Assembly: GCF_016735595.1 (NCBI RefSeq)
Contig: NZ_JAERRB010000003.1
Coordinates: 113,401-177,400, forward strand
Length of the DNA stretch: 64,000 nucleotides
Origin: Chryseolinea lacunae
Lineage (GTDB): Bacteria; Bacteroidota; Bacteroidia; Cytophagales; Cyclobacteriaceae
Direction: 5' to 3'
Position numbers and translations under genes: made by a program. Positions 47,291 through 55,938 of this stretch are shown piece after piece (the first letter of the stretch is position 1; every line of letters starts with the position of its first letter). The notes under the pieces were generated by a model, which was not told the origin of the DNA, did not search any database, and worked only from the letters and a program-made list of their open reading frames with translations.

Positions 47291-47736
47291 GCCTTTTTCA
47301 CCACCCACTCGAAGTCTGCAGGCTTCGGAAAATTTTCATAGATCTTTTGAATAAACGGATCGGGCACCGTGAGCTTGCGCTTCACCATGTCGATCCAGGC
47401 AGCATCGATGTTAATGATGGCGGCCAGTGTGCCGTCGGCCTTGTGAAAATTGTGGCGGATGCTCCAGCGGCCATAGTCGGGCGTGGCTTTCACCAACTCC
47501 ACGTCTACCGTGATCACATCTTCGAGCAATATTTCGCGTTTAAAAATGGCCTCCTCGCGAAAGAGCACCGGTCCCATTTTCAACTCTTCCAGCTTTTCGG
47601 TGGTGAGTCCATTTTCACTGAGAATCATCATGCGCACGGTGGCGCCAAAATCATAATACGCCGAATGGCGCAAGTGGCGGTTGGCATCAATGTCGGCCCA
47701 ACGGATCTGGATGGTCTGTGAATAGCGGGAGCTCAT
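47287..47736 (-). CDS. Hotdog-fold acyl-CoA thioesterase
   Basis: The 149-residue protein has IRWADIDANRHLRHSAYYDF, the active-site Asp and helix pattern of the 4-hydroxybenzoyl-CoA thioesterase/YbgC-type family. It hydrolyses acyl-CoA; the acyl group is not predictable. It has no signal peptide. It converges on purN with a 4-bp overlap. Confidence 0.88.
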   Translation of the reverse strand: MSSRYSQTIQIRWADIDANRHLRHSAYYDFGATVRMMILSENGLTTEKLEELKMGPVLFREEAIFKREILLEDVITVDVELVKATPDYGRWSIRHNFHKADGTLAAIINIDAAWIDMVKRKLTVPDPFIQKIYENFPKPADFEWVVKKA

Positions 47737-47778
47737 GTTCTTTTTTTTACGATCGAAAACTAAGGGTTCTGCCGCACA

Positions 47779-48972
47779 CTATGGCGCGTTCACTTCATTA
47801 AAATTTCCCGGGTCCTCTTCTGTCCAGCTCATGGGATAATGTTTGTCTTCGAAGGCCAGCGCGTCGGTGGTGAGGAACAACGGTTTGAAGGTGTCGAGCA
47901 TCACGGCCAGCTCGTGTGTTTCTTTTGCGCCAATGCTTTTCTCGACCGTGCCCGGATGTGGTCCGTGAGGAAGCCCACCGGGATGCAACGTGAACGAACC
48001 GCGTTCAATGCCCTTGCGGCTCATGAAATTTCCTTCGGCATAATAAAGCACTTCGTCGCTGTCGATGTTGCTGTGGTTGTAGGGCGCGGGAATGGCCAGC
48101 GGATGATAGTCGAACAGGCGGGGCACAAACGAACAGATCACAAAGTTATGTCCCTGAAAAGTTTGATGGACCGGAGGCGGCTGATGCAGTCGCCCTGTGA
48201 TGGGCTCGAAGTCGTGAATGGAAAACGCGTAGGGCCACAGAAATCCATCCCAGCCTACCAGATCCAACGGACTGTAGTCGTACACATACTGATGCAGGAA
48301 GCCCTGCTTTTTGATCTTGAGCAAATGGTCGCCCTTGGCGTGGTCGGTCACCAACGTGTGGGGTGGACGAATGTCGCGCTCGCAATAGGGCGAATGTTCC
48401 AGCAACTGCCCCAGTTGGTTGCGATAACGCTTCACCGTTTCGACCGGCGATGCCGATTCGATGATGAGCAACCGCAGTGGACCTTCTTCGAATTCAAGTT
48501 TATAGATGACCGTGCGGGGAATAACAACATAGTCGCCTTTTTGGAGGTCGAGTTTGCCAAAGGGAGAGATCAGCGTTCCTTGTCCGTCGTGCACAAAGAT
48601 CACTTCGTCGCCTTCGGCATTTTTATAAAAGTAATCCATGGTACGCTTTGAGGGTGCGCAAATGGAAAGCGAGCAGTCGTTGTTCATGAGCAACACCTTG
48701 CGTGCGTCGAGATAGTCGCCGCCGGTGGTTTGCACCTTCGAGGTGTTGAGGTGCGTGTGGCGCAGAGAATAGTCGGCGATGCGCGTGGGGCCGTATTTCA
48801 CCGGCTCGGCAACCTGCTTCACGCGTGTAGGTGCATGGTGGTGGTAGAGGATGGAGTAGATGCCGGAAAAACCTTCGGAGCTGACCACTTCTTCCTTATA
48901 CAAACTTCCGTCGGGTTGACGGAATTGCGTGTGCCGTTTTGGAGGCACCTGCCCCAGGCGATGATAATACAT
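47779..48972 (-). CDS. hmgA: Homogentisate 1,2-dioxygenase
   Basis: HmgA opens the ring of homogentisate in tyrosine and phenylalanine degradation, using Fe(II) and O2. The 397-residue protein has the cupin iron-site motifs, including HPGGLPHGPHPGTVEKSIGAKE near the C terminus, and VIPRTVIYKLEF and RQPDGSLYKEEV near the start. The frame opens at 49092, but the ATG at 48972 (MYYHRLGQVPPKRHTQ) is the family start. No hpd or fahA gene is next to it. Confidence 0.92.
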   Translation of the reverse strand: MYYHRLGQVPPKRHTQFRQPDGSLYKEEVVSSEGFSGIYSILYHHHAPTRVKQVAEPVKYGPTRIADYSLRHTHLNTSKVQTTGGDYLDARKVLLMNNDCSLSICAPSKRTMDYFYKNAEGDEVIFVHDGQGTLISPFGKLDLQKGDYVVIPRTVIYKLEFEEGPLRLLIIESASPVETVKRYRNQLGQLLEHSPYCERDIRPPHTLVTDHAKGDHLLKIKKQGFLHQYVYDYSPLDLVGWDGFLWPYAFSIHDFEPITGRLHQPPPVHQTFQGHNFVICSFVPRLFDYHPLAIPAPYNHSNIDSDEVLYYAEGNFMSRKGIERGSFTLHPGGLPHGPHPGTVEKSIGAKETHELAVMLDTFKPLFLTTDALAFEDKHYPMSWTEEDPGNFNEVNAP

Positions 48973-48996
48973 ACGTGTGCGCGGGTTGGTTGTAGT

Positions 48997-49004
48997 CAAA
49001 ATTA
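48997..49004 (-). promoter_or_regulatory. Candidate -7 box for hmgA
   Basis: The minus strand reads TAATTTTG, 24 nt before the hmgA start. It supports the ATG at 48972. No clear -33 element. Confidence 0.5.
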
Positions 49005-49067
49005 AACAATCGCGCTGTCTGTTTGCACCGTTCGGAAGACTGTTCTGCGAATTCGATTTTCGCCAAA

Positions 49068-49102
49068 TAAAAAATCCCGGCATGTTCGTCATACCGGGAT
49101 TT
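49068..49102 (-). terminator. Terminator after ctpA
   Basis: A 9-bp stem AAATCCCGG/CCGGGATTT (49072-49080 with 49094-49102) with a T run on the minus strand, 24 bp past the ctpA stop. Confidence 0.8.
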
Positions 49103-49126
49103 GCTTAATAATATTTTTTGACGCGC

Positions 49127-50749
49127 TTACATTTTTCGACGGTCCAGTTCGGTCGGGATGCGATCGAACAGTTTCATTGCCTGCAAAAACACCTCGTTTG
49201 TTTCGTTCATCACCTGGAAGAACTCTTCGTTCGACCACACCTTGCGGGCAATCTGGGCCTTGATGTGCACCTGGAACAATCGCTTCTTCAAGCGCAGCTC
49301 CTTGCGGTCGGGCTTTACCTTGTTGCGCTCGCCCACTTTCACAAGGCCTTCGATCATGTCGTCGGTGACGGTGAAATTTTTCAGGAAGCTTTCAACACCT
49401 TTTTTCACCAGCTCATCCTTGTGTGCTTCGGCATAGCTGAAGGTATATTCCAGGATGGAGCTTGATGTGTAGAGCTCGTTGAGGTAGTGACTGTTTTGGG
49501 TTGTGTCGAGCGGAACAAAATAGTCGGGCATGATGCCGCCACCGCCGTAGACCTTGCGGCCATTGGGTGTGGTGTATTTCAGCGAGTCGTTGAAGCGGAT
49601 GCTGTCGGCGTGAAAAAATTCGCCGTGGTTGTAGCGGCTGATGATGTCGCGCGAATATTCATCTTCGTCTTCATAAGGTTTCTGAATGGAGCGACCCGTA
49701 GGGGTGTAGTAGCGCGAAATGGTGAGGCGAAGCTCGGAGCCATCGCTCAGGTCGAACGGTGCCTGCACCAGGCCTTTGCCAAAGCTCCGGCGACCCACCA
49801 CCAGGGCGCGGTCGTTGTCTTGCAGCGCACCGGCCACAATTTCGGCGGCCGAGGCACTGCCTTCGTTCACCAGCACAATGAGCGGCCCGGTTTCAAACGT
49901 GCCACGATCGGTAGACAGTGCCTCGGAGTTGTATTTTTTCTCCTTGCCGTTAGTGAAAACAATCTTTTTGCCTTTTGTGAGGAAATCGTCGGCCATGTCG
50001 ATAGCCATTTGCATGTAGCCGCCGGGGTTGCCCTGCAGATCGAGCACCAGCTTTTTCATGCCTTTCTCTTTTAGCTTTTCAAGCGCGCTATGAAATTCTT
50101 CGAACGTTGTAGCGGCAAAGCGGTTCACCTTGATGTAGCCCGTTTCGGCGTCCACCATGTAGGCCACGTCCACGGAATACTGTGGGATTTTGTCGCGCAC
50201 AATCTTGTAGTCGATTTCTTTTCTGCCGCGCAGAATGGTCACGTTCACCTCGGTTCCTTTCGGCCCTTTCAGTGCTTTCATGACATCGGCCGATTGAATG
50301 CCCACGCCGGCGAGCAGCTTCTTGTCAACTTTAATGATTTTGTCGCCGCTTTGAATACCCAGCGCTTCGGAGGGGCCGCCGCTGAGGGCCGAAACCACCA
50401 CAATGGTGTCGTGGAAGATGCTGAACTCAACACCGATGCCGTCGAAATTGCCACGCAGGTCTTCGTTGGAGGCCACGCGATCAGCCGCGGTGATGTAGGC
50501 CGAGTGTGGGTCAAGTTTGTTGAGCATGTGCTGAATGGCGTCGTCCACCAATTCGGCCGTATTTACGGTATCAACATAGTCGTTTTGAATCTGGGTCAGC
50601 ACTTCGCGAAACTTCTGCACCTCGCCCCCCACGTCGCTCGATCCCTTTGGCGCATTGAGCCGCGCGCCCACAAAAACCCCCGCTGCCAGCCCCAGGCAAA
50701 GCACCAGCGGAAGCCGGATTTGATATTTAGAATTACTGTTCTCCGTCAT
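49127..50749 (-). CDS. C-terminal processing peptidase CtpA (S41 family)
   Basis: The 540-residue protein has one N-terminal membrane anchor (LPLVLCLGLAAGVFVGA), a PDZ domain (GGPSEALGIQSGDKIIKVD), and an S41 serine-lysine protease domain with the catalytic serine in NEGSASAAEIVAGAL and lysine in RSFGKGLVQAP. Such proteases cut the C termini of periplasmic proteins and murein hydrolases. The C-terminal region after residue about 400 (YGGGGIMPDYFVP) is typical of longer Bacteroidota members. Confidence 0.96.
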   Translation of the reverse strand: MTENSNSKYQIRLPLVLCLGLAAGVFVGARLNAPKGSSDVGGEVQKFREVLTQIQNDYVDTVNTAELVDDAIQHMLNKLDPHSAYITAADRVASNEDLRGNFDGIGVEFSIFHDTIVVVSALSGGPSEALGIQSGDKIIKVDKKLLAGVGIQSADVMKALKGPKGTEVNVTILRGRKEIDYKIVRDKIPQYSVDVAYMVDAETGYIKVNRFAATTFEEFHSALEKLKEKGMKKLVLDLQGNPGGYMQMAIDMADDFLTKGKKIVFTNGKEKKYNSEALSTDRGTFETGPLIVLVNEGSASAAEIVAGALQDNDRALVVGRRSFGKGLVQAPFDLSDGSELRLTISRYYTPTGRSIQKPYEDEDEYSRDIISRYNHGEFFHADSIRFNDSLKYTTPNGRKVYGGGGIMPDYFVPLDTTQNSHYLNELYTSSSILEYTFSYAEAHKDELVKKGVESFLKNFTVTDDMIEGLVKVGERNKVKPDRKELRLKKRLFQVHIKAQIARKVWSNEEFFQVMNETNEVFLQAMKLFDRIPTELDRRKM

Positions 50750-50961
50750 CTGGAATGGATTAAAAAAAGTATTAACGAACCGCTAAAATAAATGTTGGCG
50801 GGCAAACTCAATAGCATAACGCCAAATTGGCTGCCGCCGGCGACTACCTTTTCCGGAGAAAAGGGCCATTTCCACCCCTAAAACAACAGCTTGCAAATCC
50901 CCGTTCTTCGGTCCGGAAAAAAAGCCGGATACAGGAATTTTCGTTTATCTTTACAAGAATC

Positions 50962-51717
50962 ATGAGTAAGGAAGCCTTGAAAGATACGCGCATTTCTGAG
51001 CTGGTGGACCGCAACTACGTTCACGCCTACGTGCTGTTTTATTTTGGCATCCGTTTCTACGAATATTCCGAACTCACGCTGAACGAGGTGTGCCTGCAAC
51101 GCGGCCTGAAAGTGGAACAGGTGATTCGCGAAATGGAATCGCCCACGCACCTGCAGGAAGCCGATCTACCGCTGGTGTCGTATCCCATCGACCTCATCAT
51201 TGAATACCTCAAGCATTCGCATTTCCTCTTCATCAAACACAAGCTGCCCTACATTGCCCGGCTGGTAGAGAGCTTTAAGGCAAACCACGAAGACTTCAAA
51301 ACCGTGGAACGCGATCTGAAAATCGTGTTCCCGCTGTTTGTCGAAGATTTCATCGCCCACATCTACGAAGAAGAAGACACGCTCTTCAGTTTCATCCAGG
51401 CCTTGGAGCGCGCCGTGAAAGGACGCTACATGCCCGGCAAGTTGTATTATCTGCTGGAGAAAAATTCCGTCCACAAATTCGCCATGGAGCACGAAGCACA
51501 CGACGATGAAATGGAAGGCATACGCAACATCACCAAAGACTATCACCTCACACCCCACGCGCCGCTGCATGTGAAAGTGTTGTATAACGAATTGAAGGGC
51601 TTCGAAAAAAGTCTCATCACACACGCCCGCATCGAGAACGAAATTCTTTTTCCCAAGGCCATGGCCCTGGAGAACAAAGTGAAAACGGCCTTCTTCGAAA
51701 AAGCCAAGTTCAACTAA
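50962..51717 (+). CDS. Hemerythrin-domain protein (RIC/YtfE-like)
   Basis: The 251-residue protein has an N-terminal helical part and then a di-iron hemerythrin domain with HSHFLFIKHKLPYIARL, FIAHIYEEEDTLF, EHEAHDDEMEG and ITHARIENEILFPKA. This ligand order matches the RIC (repair of iron centres) proteins, YtfE in E. coli and ScdA in Staphylococcus, which fix nitrosative damage to iron-sulfur clusters. The frame opens upstream at 50827, but the ATG at 50962 is the likely start. No fnr/norR-type regulator is nearby. Confidence 0.87.
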   Translation: MSKEALKDTRISELVDRNYVHAYVLFYFGIRFYEYSELTLNEVCLQRGLKVEQVIREMESPTHLQEADLPLVSYPIDLIIEYLKHSHFLFIKHKLPYIARLVESFKANHEDFKTVERDLKIVFPLFVEDFIAHIYEEEDTLFSFIQALERAVKGRYMPGKLYYLLEKNSVHKFAMEHEAHDDEMEGIRNITKDYHLTPHAPLHVKVLYNELKGFEKSLITHARIENEILFPKAMALENKVKTAFFEKAKFN

Positions 51718-51914
51718 CGACACGTCATCTTTTCTTCTGCTTTTTAATTTTTGATGGAACCCATTCCCGGCGATTTTTTATCTCCCGAAGGATGCGTGAT
51801 TTTCTCCGTTTTTCACAACGCTGGGGCCGGTCGTTAACACACCGGAAATCTTTGTCGCTAAAAACATATTGCCACACGCATCCTCAGCGTTCTCCATCCG
51901 TTCCTTAACCTACT

Positions 51915-52421
51915 ATGCGAAAAGTTATCCTAAACCTCGCCCTGAGTCTCGACGGTTTCATTGCCGGCCCTCAGGGTGAATACGATTGGTGCTTCACCGA
52001 CGCCGACTATGGCATGACCAACTTCCTGAACAGCATAGACACCACCGTGATGGGTGGAAAATCGTACAGGCTTCTGCTGCAATACGGTCCGCCTTACCCC
52101 GAGTACACCAACTATGTGTTCACGCGCACCGAGAAAGGCACACCCTATCCCAACGTGGTGTTTACCTCCGACGACATTCCCGACGTTGTGCGCGCGCTCA
52201 AAGAAAAAGACGGCAAGAACATCTGGCTGTTTGGCGGCGCAGAGATCATTCATCCGTTGCTGGAAGAAGACCTGGTGGACGAATTGATGTTATCCATTCA
52301 CCCGCTGTTGCTGGGCGATGGACTGCCGCTGTTCCGAAAACTGAACGAACGGAAACTCTTCAAGCTTACCGACACCATTGCCTACCCCTCGGGACTTGTG
52401 CAGTTGTATTATAAAAAATAA
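51915..52421 (+). CDS. Dihydrofolate reductase-family protein (YyaP/RibD C-terminal type)
   Basis: The 168-residue protein starts MRKVILNLALSLDGFIAGPQG, has TVMGGKSY and IWLFGGAEIIHPLL, and ends with the IHPLLLGDGLPLF block. This fold is shared by DHFR and the RibD reductase domain, but it lacks a deaminase half, so it is probably a standalone reductase like YyaP. It is not the cell's main DHFR. Confidence 0.85.
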   Translation: MRKVILNLALSLDGFIAGPQGEYDWCFTDADYGMTNFLNSIDTTVMGGKSYRLLLQYGPPYPEYTNYVFTRTEKGTPYPNVVFTSDDIPDVVRALKEKDGKNIWLFGGAEIIHPLLEEDLVDELMLSIHPLLLGDGLPLFRKLNERKLFKLTDTIAYPSGLVQLYYKK

Positions 52422-52556
52422 GTACCACACGCATAGTGTTTCCGTTAGCAGCGGCAATCATACTGTGATCAATTGTTGTCAGAGGTCTTTCGAGGCGTGC
52501 ACGTGAAACCTTCTGGTTTGCACAAAGATTTGTAGCTTGCATGCACATCGTCAACC

Positions 52557-52970
52557 ATGGGTAGAGTTCTCGCCATCGATTATGGAACCAAACGCACCGG
52601 CATTGCCGTGACGGACCCCTTGCGCATCATTGCCACCCCGCTCGACACGGTGGCCACTACCGAACTGCTGGCCTTCATCGCGGCCTATGTCAAAAAGGAA
52701 ACGGTGGACGAATTTGTGGTGGGCATGCCCAAAACATTGCTGAACGAAGATTCGCAGATTGCACCCCTGGTGCGGGTTTTTGTGGAGGAACTGAAGAAAG
52801 CTTTCCCCGACAAGGCCGTGCACCTCGCCGACGAACGTTTCACCAGCAGCATGGCCATGCGCGCCATGATTGACGGCGGCATGAAGAAAAAAGACCGGCA
52901 GGTGAAGGGCAATGTGGACAAGATCAGCGCCACCATCATTTTGCAGTCGTTTTTGGAAGCACGCCGGTAA
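52557..52970 (+). CDS. ruvX: Putative pre-16S rRNA nuclease / Holliday junction resolvase-like RuvX
   Basis: The 137-residue RNase H-like protein has the catalytic Asp in LAIDYGTKRTGIAVTD, Glu in DEFVVGMPKT and LADERFTSSMA, and Asp in KISATIILQSFLE. Family members (YqgF) process the 5' end of 16S rRNA; a resolvase role was also proposed. Size is normal. def lies 95 bp downstream. Confidence 0.93.
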   Translation: MGRVLAIDYGTKRTGIAVTDPLRIIATPLDTVATTELLAFIAAYVKKETVDEFVVGMPKTLLNEDSQIAPLVRVFVEELKKAFPDKAVHLADERFTSSMAMRAMIDGGMKKKDRQVKGNVDKISATIILQSFLEARR

Positions 52971-53054
52971 TCCTATCTCACCCCAGACCTTACGCCGCAA
53001 AGATTTTCACCGAAAAGTGGTCCGATGGGAGCGCGGTAAATAAGCTGCGGTTAT

Positions 53055-53062
53055 TAAATTTG
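53055..53062 (+). promoter_or_regulatory. Candidate -7 box immediately before def
   Basis: TAAATTTG matches TAnnTTTG and ends 3 nt before the def ATG at 53066. With a start site a few bases after the box, the message would be leaderless or nearly so. Confidence 0.55.
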
Positions 53063-53065
53063 CAC

Positions 53066-53620
53066 ATGATTTACCCTATTGTTATGTATGGCGACCCGGT
53101 TTTGCGGCAACGGGCCAGCAATATCGAGCCGGGCACAGACGTACATCAGCTGATTGAAGACATGTACGAAACCATGCACAATGCCAGTGGCATCGGGCTG
53201 GCGGCTCCCCAGATTGGAAAAGGCATTCGCCTGTTTGTGGTGGACGGCAGCGTGATTGAAGACGAGCCGGCCATGGCCGATTTCAAAAAGGCGTTTATCA
53301 ACCCGGTGGTGCTCGACGAAACCGGCGCACCGTGGGAATATGAAGAAGGCTGTCTCAGCATCCCCAACATCCGCGAAAAAGTGACACGTCGCGAGCGCGT
53401 CACCATCAAATATTTCGATGCCGACTGGGTGGAGCACGAAGAACGCTACGACGGCATGAAGGCCCGCATCATTCAGCACGAATACGACCACATTGAAGGC
53501 AAAATGTTTGTGGACTACCTCACCCCCCTGAAGCGCCGCCTCCTGAAAGGAAAACTCTCCGACATTTCGAAAGGAAAAGTGGACACGGAATATCGCATAG
53601 CCGCGCCGTTGAAGAAGTAG
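53066..53620 (+). CDS. def: Peptide deformylase
   Basis: Def removes the formyl group from the first methionine of new proteins. The 184-residue protein has GIGLAAPQIG, EEGCLSIP (Cys metal ligand) and QHEYDHIEGKMF (HExxH), the three signature motifs. The N terminus MIYPIVMYGDPVLR matches the family in Bacteroidota, which supports the ATG at 53066. That codon is almost directly behind a -7 box. Confidence 0.97.
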   Translation: MIYPIVMYGDPVLRQRASNIEPGTDVHQLIEDMYETMHNASGIGLAAPQIGKGIRLFVVDGSVIEDEPAMADFKKAFINPVVLDETGAPWEYEEGCLSIPNIREKVTRRERVTIKYFDADWVEHEERYDGMKARIIQHEYDHIEGKMFVDYLTPLKRRLLKGKLSDISKGKVDTEYRIAAPLKK

Positions 53621-53694
53621 TTGCATGGGGCCGGGTTTGGCCGTTTGCGCCTGGGCGGAGGTCTGGTTTTGTGACTTTTCCGGATAAAGAACAT

Positions 53695-54840
53695 ATGATA
53701 AAGATCTCCTCTCGCTTGCCCGATGTGGGCACGTCCATTTTCACGGTCATGTCGAAGATGGCGCTCGACCACGGTGCCATCAACCTGTCGCAAGGCTTTC
53801 CGGATTTCAGTATCGATCGGAAGATTATCGACCTGGTGCATCGCTACATGCTGGAGGATCACAATCAATATGCCCCCATGCCCGGGGCGGTGGCCCTGCG
53901 GCAAGCCATTGCCGGCGTCATTCAAAAAACGTATGGACATGCCGTTGATGCCGACACCGAAATCACCGTCACACCCGGCGCCACCGAAGCCATCTTCTCG
54001 ATCATTGCCGCCTTCATCCATGCCGGCGATGAAGTGTTGTTGTTCGACCCTTCCTACGATTCATACGATCCCGCCATTCGCCTCAATGGCGGTGTGCCGG
54101 TGCACCTGCATTTGCGTCAACCCGACTTTTCGATCGATTGGGACGATGTGCGTTCGCGCATCACGAAGCGCACGCGCATGATCATGATCAACACACCACA
54201 CAACCCCACTGGCGCCGTGCTGACCGAACACGATCTTCGCACGCTGGAGAGCATCGCGCTGGAACACAATCTTCTGGTGTTAAGCGACGAAGTGTATGAG
54301 CGGCTCATCTACGATGGTGTGGCCCATCAGAGCGTGTTACGTTATCCAGCTTTGGCGGCACAAAGTCTTGCCGTGTTTTCGTTTGGCAAAACGTTTCATG
54401 CCACGGGTTGGAAAGTTGGCTATGCGGTGGGTCCGGCAGCATTGATGAGCGAAGTGCGCAAGGCCCACCAGTTCATTGCGTTCAGTGTGAACACGCCCGT
54501 GCAGCTGGCTCTCGCCGAATATCTGAAGACCCCGGAGCATTATGAGACGCTGGGGAATTTCTATCAGCAGAAGCGCGACTTCTTTTTGGATCAGATAAAG
54601 GGTTCATCGTTTGAACCACGGGCCTGTCGAGGATCTTATTTTCAGCTGGTGTCTTATCGAAACATTTCGTCGCAGCCCGATGTGGCCATGGCCGAAGAGC
54701 TGACGAAGAAATTTAAAGTGGCGGCCATTCCGGTGTCGGTTTTTTATCACGACAAGACCGACAATCGCCTGCTGCGGTTTTGTTTTGCCAAGAAGGAAGA
54801 AACCCTGGCCCAGGCGTGCAACATACTCCGGAAGCTCTGA
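53695..54840 (+). CDS. Methionine aminotransferase (YbdL-like, class I/II)
   Basis: The 381-residue PLP enzyme has the SQGFPDF and NQYAPMPGAVALRQAI patterns, the DEVYERL pyridine-nitrogen Asp, and SFGKTFHATGWKVGY with the PLP lysine. This last block is typical of YbdL-type methionine/glutamine transaminases that remake methionine from 4-methylthio-2-oxobutanoate. A GTG at 53671 is possible, but the ATG at 53695 (MIKISSRLP) fits the family. The omega-amidase gene is next (134 bp). Confidence 0.88.
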   Translation: MIKISSRLPDVGTSIFTVMSKMALDHGAINLSQGFPDFSIDRKIIDLVHRYMLEDHNQYAPMPGAVALRQAIAGVIQKTYGHAVDADTEITVTPGATEAIFSIIAAFIHAGDEVLLFDPSYDSYDPAIRLNGGVPVHLHLRQPDFSIDWDDVRSRITKRTRMIMINTPHNPTGAVLTEHDLRTLESIALEHNLLVLSDEVYERLIYDGVAHQSVLRYPALAAQSLAVFSFGKTFHATGWKVGYAVGPAALMSEVRKAHQFIAFSVNTPVQLALAEYLKTPEHYETLGNFYQQKRDFFLDQIKGSSFEPRACRGSYFQLVSYRNISSQPDVAMAEELTKKFKVAAIPVSVFYHDKTDNRLLRFCFAKKEETLAQACNILRKL

Positions 54841-54974
54841 CGGGCCGCAAAACAAAATCTGCCCCTGCACATTCCACCGGCCGATTTTAGGTTCTTTCTG
54901 TCCTCCCGCCAAAAAGCGCTTCACATTTCACCCGGCATTTGTTTTCTTTGCGGTCCGGATAATTATTACCTGCC

Positions 54975-55805
54975 ATGCACGATCTAAAAATCACCTTAAT
55001 TCAGTCGGATATCAATTGGGAAGACATCGACGCCAATTTATCCATGTTTGAAGAGAAGATCTGGCAAATCAGCGGATCGACCGATGTGATCGTGCTTCCG
55101 GAAATGTTCACCACGGGGTTCACCATGGCGGCGCACAAATATGCCGAGCACATGAACATGCGCACCTTCAAATGGATGAAGCAAATGGCCGATCAAACCG
55201 GCGCGCTCATTCTGGGCAGCTTCATTGCCACGGTGCACGACCGCTACTACAACCGTTTGTTGTGGATGGAGCCGGGCGGAAATTTCAAGACCTACGACAA
55301 GCGCCATCTTTTCAGAATGGCCAACGAACACAAAACCTACTCGCCCGGCGAAAGCCTCCTCATCGGCACCTGGCGCGGTTGGAGAATTTGCCCGCTGGTG
55401 TGCTACGACCTGCGTTTCCCCGTGTGGACGCGAAACAAGTGGGACATCACCACCAAAAAACTTTCCTACGACGTGGCCATTTATGTCGCCAACTGGCCCA
55501 TTACCCGCATCGACGCATGGGACACGTTGCTGAAAGCGCGCGCCATCGAAAACCTCAGCTACATGGTGGGTGTGAACCGCGTGGGGCAGGACGGACAAGG
55601 CATTGAATATAACGGTCACTCTTCGGTGATCAGCCCCAAAGGCGACACCATCTATACCAACGAAGGCATGGAAGCCATTCGCACCACCGAGCTTAGCGCC
55701 AACGCGCTGTCGGCTTTCCGCGATCGCTTCCCGGCCTACATGGATGCCGACGATTTCACCATCGAGTTTGAAGAGTACGAAGAATCCGACTACCTGCCTG
55801 GGTAA
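54975..55805 (+). CDS. Omega-amidase (YafV-like nitrilase family)
   Basis: The 276-residue protein of the nitrilase superfamily has the Glu-Lys-Cys triad: Glu in LPEMFTTGF, Lys in YDKRHLFRM and Cys in PLVCYDLRFPVW. It closely follows YafV, which hydrolyses 2-oxoglutaramate. Its neighbour is a methionine aminotransferase; using glutamine as donor, that enzyme makes 2-oxoglutaramate, so the pair would form the transaminase-omega-amidase route of methionine salvage. Confidence 0.87.
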   Translation: MHDLKITLIQSDINWEDIDANLSMFEEKIWQISGSTDVIVLPEMFTTGFTMAAHKYAEHMNMRTFKWMKQMADQTGALILGSFIATVHDRYYNRLLWMEPGGNFKTYDKRHLFRMANEHKTYSPGESLLIGTWRGWRICPLVCYDLRFPVWTRNKWDITTKKLSYDVAIYVANWPITRIDAWDTLLKARAIENLSYMVGVNRVGQDGQGIEYNGHSSVISPKGDTIYTNEGMEAIRTTELSANALSAFRDRFPAYMDADDFTIEFEEYEESDYLPG

Positions 55806-55902
55806 GGCGGCTTGCTTTTACCTTTTTTCATTTTCCCCTTTCGCTGCGTTCAAGTGTCTGAAAATTAGTGGACTCCGTCTTTCGTATTCGGTCCGCAACG
55901 CC

Positions 55903-55910
55903 TACTTTTG
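55903..55910 (+). promoter_or_regulatory. Candidate -7 box for purH
   Basis: TACTTTTG matches TAnnTTTG and ends 28 nt before the purH ATG. Confidence 0.6.
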
Positions 55911-55938
55911 CACCTCATTTTAATACCCTGAAACCTCC

